Positions 26,899 through 30,721 of a DNA stretch of 30,721 nt are shown in pieces. The position numbers and the translations under genes were made by a program. The stretch comes from a virus, in IMG/VR virus record IMGVR_UViG_3300025102_000009, positions 1-30,721 of that record; one strand, given 5' to 3'. Under the pieces are notes generated by a model. The model was not told where the DNA came from. It saw only the letters and a list, made by a program, of their open reading frames with translations, and did not search any database. Position 1 is the stretch's first letter. Every line of letters begins with the position of its first letter.

Positions 26899-29844
26899 AT
26901 GCAGAGTTCTATGATAAAATCTATTACTGAGGACTTTGGTAATGGCGGTACAATAGATGGTGATTTAACTATATCAGGAGACCTAACTGTAAGTGGCGGT
27001 GGTTCACTATCTTTTGATGAGATAGTACAAGGCACATCTACAATTAAAGTTACAGACACTAACGCTTTTTTAGTTGAAAAAGCAGATGGAACAGATGTTT
27101 TTGTTGTGGATACGACTAACACTGAGGTAACAATTTCAGGTTCACTTGGAGTAGGTGCAAGTCCAGTATCAAGCTTTCCAGCTCAAAACGTAACTATAGA
27201 AGGTGCAACTGCTGGATTAGTATTAAGAGACACAACTGGAAGTAATCAAGCAACACAATTTTTTACTTTGTATTCTAGTAATGGCGATATTATTGGAATG
27301 TTTGATGATTCAAAAAGTTTAAAGTTTGGTCATGCTGATGATGTAGTAGGTACTAATTATGAAGATGTTTTAGTTATTACTAGTGATAATAGAGTAGGCA
27401 TAGGAACTTCTTCTCCATCAGTATTAGCTCATTTTTCATCTTCTTCTGCTAATCAAGTTAGAATTGAAAGAACTACTGGTGGTAATACTGCTTTACATTA
27501 TAAAAATACTGGCGAAGATTGGTATTCAGGTGTTACTTCTACTAGTAGTTTTTCTATATCTACAAATGCAGATATAGCTTCAGGTACAGATTTTGTAATA
27601 ACTAACTCAGGTAATGTAGGTATAGGAACTGCTTCTCCCCAATCTAGCCTCGAAATCGAACTAGGTGGAGATACAGGCACATACTTTGAGGCTGGTGGAA
27701 ATGGAGCAAGTTCAAGTGAATCAGATGCAAGACATTTAAAAATGACAGCATCAACAACTACTAATGCTGGTGATACACATAGTATTAATTGCGAATCTTC
27801 ATCAGGAGTATTGAAATTACAGACCGCTGGAACAGATAGATTAACCATAAATTCTACATCAGCCACATTTGCTGGTGATGTAACTGTTTCTAAAAGTGGT
27901 AATGCTTTTCTCAATCTTACTTCTACTGGTGGTGGAGCAAGGATAAAATTAACTGGTCAGGCAAACGAGACTACCAATGGATTATTGTTTTATGAGGCAA
28001 GTAATCAAAGAGGTCAGATTAATTATAATCACTCAGACCAAAAGATGGAATTTAAAACTGGAGACAGTACGACTCTTGCTCTTACTTTAGACTCCAGCCA
28101 AGATGCTATATTTGCCAATACTGCAATTTTTCCAAATAATAAAAGTATTAATTTTTTAAATACAAGTGGAGCTGAAAAAGCAATAATTTCATTCGACAGC
28201 TCAAATATTACTAAAATTGGAGATGCAAGTAGTAGTGGTACATTACAATTAAATTCAGGTGTCGCCACATTTGCTAATGCAGTAATGATAAATAGTTCCT
28301 CTGCAAACTACGCTGATTTGACAGTTGGGGGAACTGGTGATATAGTTGCTTTACGAGCCAGTAGTGGAACTGCTGGATTCACAATGTACGAAGCTGGAAC
28401 TGGTAGATTTAATATGACTACTTTAAATGGTTCAAATGGTATTGCTTTTAAAGTTCCAACAACTACTGCGCTAACTATTGATAGTTCTGCTGATGCCACA
28501 TTTGCTAATAATTTAACTGTTAATGGTGATACTCTTTCACTTGTTAAATCTAATAATAATGCTTTTTTAAAAATAGAATCTACTGCTGGTGGCGAAGCCT
28601 TTATTGATATGAGGTCAACTACAAATAAAACAAATGTAATTAGATTTTTTGAAGGAACTACTCAAAAAGGTTCAGTCGTTTATTCTCATGCATCTCAATC
28701 TCTAACATTTAACACAGGAGATAGTGCAACATCTAAATTAGTTCTTGATGATAACTCACGAATCTCACTAAGTAATAATGATAGTGGTTCTAATAATACT
28801 ATATTTGGTAAAAGTGCATCTCCAAGTCAAGCTGGTAGTAATAACACTATTGTGGGAGAAAATACAGCTCTAGCTATGGATGGTGGAGAATCTCATAACA
28901 CTGTTATTGGTAATAATGCTATGAGAGGAGCAGATGAAGGTGCTAGTGGTAGTATAGATTTTAATGTAGCAATAGGTAGTAGTGCCTTATGGGGTGGAGT
29001 ACTTTCAGGCACAAACCAAGTAACAGGAAATATAGCTATTGGCTATCAAGCATTATATAAAACTGATGACACTAATCCAAGTATTGGTCAAATTGCCATA
29101 GGATACCAATCTCTTAAAGGCTTGACTTCAGGTGAAAGAAATACAGCAGTTGGGTTTGAGTCTCTTAAATCAAATACAATAGGTGATAAAAATACAGCAG
29201 TAGGTTATCAAGCACTTGAATCATTTAATGCAGATACAGATGGACATGGAAATAATACTGCAATTGGTCATAATGCGATGCAAGGAAATAACACAGGAAC
29301 TGATAATGTTGCAATAGGTCATATGAGTGCTTTTTCTGGTACAAATAATATGACTTCTGGAGATAATAATACTTTTATTGGTTCGCTATCAACCCCAAGC
29401 TCTGGAACACCTACAAATCAAACAGTAATAGGTTATAATGCAACAGGGCAAGCAGACAACTCAGTAACTCTAGGGAATGCAGATGTAACTGCTGTTTATA
29501 TGGCTCAAGATGGTGATGCTGTAATGTATGCTGATGGTACAATTAACACTTCAGATAAAAGATTAAAAGAAAATATATCTGATTCTGATTTAGGATTAGC
29601 ATTTATAAACGAATTAAGACCAGTTAGCTACAATCTCAAAAGTAAAAAACATTCAGCAAAATTAAAATATGGTATTGTTGCACAAGAAGTGAAAGAAGTA
29701 TTAAAAGAAAGTGGAAATGAAGATTTTGCTGGTATTACAGATAAAGGCGAATATTTAGGTGCTGATTATGTGCAATTCATTGCACCATTAATTAAGGCAG
29801 TACAAGAGTTAACTGCAAAAGTAAAAGAATTAGAAAGTAAATAA
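26899..29844 (+). CDS. Large fibre protein with S74 intramolecular chaperone
   Basis: The protein is 981 aa. The N-terminal part has DGDLTISGDLTVSGGGSLSF and repeats of the type LTIDSSADATFANNLTVNG. A 70-residue beta-module occurs twice (around 27880-28110 and 28535-28765), with a third related stretch between. From about residue 640, some fifteen repeats of the type Asn-Thr-Ala-Ile-Gly-Tyr-Gln-Ala-Leu follow, a trimeric beta-roll shaft. Residues 884-981 are a peptidase S74 domain (TSDKRLKENI, FINELRPVSYNLKS, KYGIVAQEV) that folds the trimer and then cuts itself off, normally before Ser885. It is a receptor-binding or virion surface fibre. Its place next to the capsid genes leaves open head or tail attachment. 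Confidence 0.88.
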   Translation: MQSSMIKSITEDFGNGGTIDGDLTISGDLTVSGGGSLSFDEIVQGTSTIKVTDTNAFLVEKADGTDVFVVDTTNTEVTISGSLGVGASPVSSFPAQNVTIEGATAGLVLRDTTGSNQATQFFTLYSSNGDIIGMFDDSKSLKFGHADDVVGTNYEDVLVITSDNRVGIGTSSPSVLAHFSSSSANQVRIERTTGGNTALHYKNTGEDWYSGVTSTSSFSISTNADIASGTDFVITNSGNVGIGTASPQSSLEIELGGDTGTYFEAGGNGASSSESDARHLKMTASTTTNAGDTHSINCESSSGVLKLQTAGTDRLTINSTSATFAGDVTVSKSGNAFLNLTSTGGGARIKLTGQANETTNGLLFYEASNQRGQINYNHSDQKMEFKTGDSTTLALTLDSSQDAIFANTAIFPNNKSINFLNTSGAEKAIISFDSSNITKIGDASSSGTLQLNSGVATFANAVMINSSSANYADLTVGGTGDIVALRASSGTAGFTMYEAGTGRFNMTTLNGSNGIAFKVPTTTALTIDSSADATFANNLTVNGDTLSLVKSNNNAFLKIESTAGGEAFIDMRSTTNKTNVIRFFEGTTQKGSVVYSHASQSLTFNTGDSATSKLVLDDNSRISLSNNDSGSNNTIFGKSASPSQAGSNNTIVGENTALAMDGGESHNTVIGNNAMRGADEGASGSIDFNVAIGSSALWGGVLSGTNQVTGNIAIGYQALYKTDDTNPSIGQIAIGYQSLKGLTSGERNTAVGFESLKSNTIGDKNTAVGYQALESFNADTDGHGNNTAIGHNAMQGNNTGTDNVAIGHMSAFSGTNNMTSGDNNTFIGSLSTPSSGTPTNQTVIGYNATGQADNSVTLGNADVTAVYMAQDGDAVMYADGTINTSDKRLKENISDSDLGLAFINELRPVSYNLKSKKHSAKLKYGIVAQEVKEVLKESGNEDFAGITDKGEYLGADYVQFIAPLIKAVQELTAKVKELESK

Positions 29845-29861
29845 CAAACAAGGAGTCAATC

Positions 29862-30071
29862 GTGGCAAAAAAAGAAAAAAAACCAGTATTGAACTTAGAT
29901 GATAAAGAATATATCATTGAGGATATGACTGATGAGCAAAAAATGATGGTAAATCATATTAACGACATTCAGAACAAACAGAACAGTAATCAGTTTATTG
30001 CTGACCAATTGTCTGTTGGTAAAGAGGCGTTTATCAATATGCTCAGAGAATCATTAGCTAAGGAAAAGTAA
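29862..30071 (+). CDS. Small conserved marine-phage protein
   Basis: The protein is 69 aa, starting at GTG 29862 with AAGGAG 7 nt upstream. YIIEDMTDEQKMMVNHINDI followed by DQLSVGKEAFINMLRESLAK is a two-helix pattern I recall from small proteins next to tail fibres in marine phages. Function is unknown. It ends in TAATG with the next gene. A fibre chaperone or tail accessory role is possible. Confidence 0.7.
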   Translation: MAKKEKKPVLNLDDKEYIIEDMTDEQKMMVNHINDIQNKQNSNQFIADQLSVGKEAFINMLRESLAKEK

Positions 30072-30361
30072 TGCTAGTAAGGAAATGCGCTCAAAATCAC
30101 GATATAGCTATTTTCAAGAATACTAAACCAAATATGGTAAAGAAAATTCTAATGGCAGATGAATCCGTAATAACTATTACTTATCCTAATTCTAAAGATT
30201 ACTTTGTATTAGTTGATGGTGAAATAGTGAAAAGGACTGACTCATTCCAAACTGCCGAAGAGTGTTATTTGGAAGAGAAAGGAAAAAAGAATATTAGTGG
30301 TCATGGGCGCATTGACATTGTGCAGCACAAATTAATTGAAAATATAGTTGTAGATAGATGA
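30071..30361 (+). CDS. Hypothetical protein between fibre and lysis genes
   Basis: The protein is 96 aa, mixed alpha/beta (MLVRKCAQNHDIAIFKNTK, then ITITYPNSKDYFVLVDGEIV). It overlaps the previous gene by TAATG and a possible mini-ORF by ATGA. No family is recognised. The position suggests late expression. Confidence 0.6.
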   Translation: MLVRKCAQNHDIAIFKNTKPNMVKKILMADESVITITYPNSKDYFVLVDGEIVKRTDSFQTAEECYLEEKGKKNISGHGRIDIVQHKLIENIVVDR

Positions 30362-30459
30362 ACAAAATAATAAAGAAAATAAATGGAGACTTTGAAGTTG
30401 TATATGAAGATAGCAACGCAAGTTATAATATTAAGTTTAATTATATCTATGTTGGGTAG
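30358..30459 (+). CDS. Possible 33-aa ORF overlapping lipoprotein start
   Basis: ATG 30358 overlaps the preceding TGA (ATGA). The frame reads MNKIIKKINGDFEVVYEDSN and ends IKFNYIYVG. It overlaps the first 77 bp of the lipoprotein reading frame in a different frame. The start lacks a Shine-Dalgarno, so coupled re-initiation would be needed. Weak case. Confidence 0.25.
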   Translation: MNKIIKKINGDFEVVYEDSNASYNIKFNYIYVG

Positions 30460-30634
30460 TTGCTCAAATGGTTGGTCAGTAGGCAACCTTTCTGAAGATT
30501 CAACTACGTATTCATATATAGAAATTATAGATCAAGATTCTACAAGTCATTTTTATGCAGATAAAGTAAGAATTAATTCAGATAATTGGTGTTTTACACA
30601 TAACCAGTGGGAAGCAGTAAAGGAATATGAGTGA
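30383..30634 (+). CDS. Lipoprotein (candidate o-spanin)
   Basis: The protein is 83 aa from ATG 30383, or 76 aa from ATG 30404, which has GAAG 6 nt upstream and gives a more regular signal peptide. The hydrophobic run IATQVIILSLIISML ends in a lipobox Leu-Gly-Ser-Cys, so Cys27 (Cys20 in the short form) should be lipidated. The mature part is short, polar and acidic, with one more Cys (NWCFTHNQ). A small outer-membrane lipoprotein next to a membrane/coiled-coil protein in a lysis module fits a two-component spanin. Here the lipoprotein gene comes first, unlike the common order. It overlaps the next gene by 8 bp. Confidence 0.65.
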   Translation: METLKLYMKIATQVIILSLIISMLGSCSNGWSVGNLSEDSTTYSYIEIIDQDSTSHFYADKVRINSDNWCFTHNQWEAVKEYE

Positions 30635-30721
30635 AAAGACTGCTAGAAGCTATCGCGCTGATGTTATCGATGACAACTTTAGTATACATCTTAATATTAA
30701 GTGGTTATTTCAAATATTATG
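30627..30721 (+). CDS. 5' part of join-spanning membrane/coiled-coil protein
   Basis: ATG 30627 has AAAGGA just upstream and overlaps the end of the lipoprotein gene. The frame reads MSEKTARSYRADVIDDNFSI and runs into the membrane segment that continues at base 35 (base 1 if the repeat is collapsed at 30687). The 3' part, to 257, completes 105 aa. See the entry at 1-257 for domain layout and role. The frame being unbroken through the join confirms the circle. Confidence 0.8.
   Translation, partial: MSEKTARSYRADVIDDNFSIHLNIKWLFQIL
30688..30721. repeat. Direct terminal repeat, right copy
   Basis: Identical to bases 1-34; see the left copy. One copy should be dropped when the genome is drawn as a circle. 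Confidence 0.9.

Noticed and set aside
27498-27914. A 138-aa open frame on the minus strand within the fibre gene
   Set aside because: It is a shadow of the repetitive Ser/Thr/Ala-rich fibre codons. There is no ribosome site or coding-like composition. Other minus-strand frames in the tail genes were dismissed for the same reason.
165-30631. A second frame across the join (GTG 30631 to TAA 165) with two hydrophobic runs
   Set aside because: It overlaps the coiled-coil gene almost completely in another frame and has no good ribosome site. The coiled-coil frame has an ATG with AAAGGA and family-like layout. (Interval wraps, so start > end.)
1-30721. CRISPR array, insertion sequence, integrase attachment site
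   Set aside because: No regularly spaced repeats, no transposase (the zinc ribbon at 1942 belongs to a phosphoesterase) and no integrase were seen.

Overview
The window looks like a complete, circularly assembled genome of a small tailed phage with a long non-contractile tail (siphovirus type). The first 34 bases recur exactly at the end (1-34 = 30688-30721), and one gene reads through the join, so the unique circle is 30,687 bp. Every supported gene is on the + strand. Genes are packed tightly, with TAATG or ATGA stop/start overlaps. The DNA is AT-rich. Several small proteins resemble families I remember from marine bacteriophages: a Lys-rich peptide beginning MPKGKGTYGS, a basic protein ending KMSAAYWANKVKW, and a 69-aa protein after the tail fibre. 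A lipoprotein and spanin-like genes suggest a Gram-negative host. The host itself cannot be named from the sequence. No integrase, repressor, tRNA, DNA polymerase, primase or helicase was found, so the phage is probably lytic and relies on the host replisome.

Layout. (1) 20416-30071, head module: small and large terminase, portal, head morphogenesis protein, neck protein, scaffold, major capsid protein, a small virion protein, and a 981-aa fibre with a self-cleaving S74 chaperone. (2) 30071 across the join to 1952, lysis module: candidate lipoprotein, membrane/coiled-coil protein, holin-like and XhlA-like proteins, three very basic mini-proteins, and a transglycosylase-like endolysin. (3) 1942-12200, a zinc-ribbon metallophosphoesterase and then the tail module: connector, tail terminator, tail tube, tail assembly chaperones made by programmed -1 frameshifting, tape measure, and two tail-tip proteins. 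(4) 12200-12440, a non-coding regulatory gap with a predicted three-way-junction RNA, an AT-rich hairpin and a promoter/leader. (5) 12440-19803, early/middle operon: small unknown proteins, an HTH protein, SSB-like protein, HNH nuclease, replication-initiator-like protein, then a nucleotide cassette (dUTPase, DUF6378-like protein, divergent ThyA-like enzyme, dCMP deaminase, asparagine-synthetase-like amidotransferase). (6) 19824-20359, a second copy of the leader, a small gene, and two good intrinsic terminators that separate early from late genes.

How it may work. Two near-identical leaders (12379 and 19824) probably drive early genes. Late genes probably run from about 20.4 kb around the circle to the structured element at 12.25 kb. 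The nucleotide cassette is the best candidate for an unusual system. The ThyA-like enzyme has Asp where dUMP-specific enzymes have Asn, which points to dCMP as substrate, and it lies in one operon with a complete glutamine-dependent AsnB-like enzyme. Modified-pyrimidine synthesis is therefore a testable hypothesis. The other noteworthy items are the complete -1 frameshift module at 6189-6285 and the regulatory gap, whose RNA carries a reverse-complement copy of the leader's key motifs.
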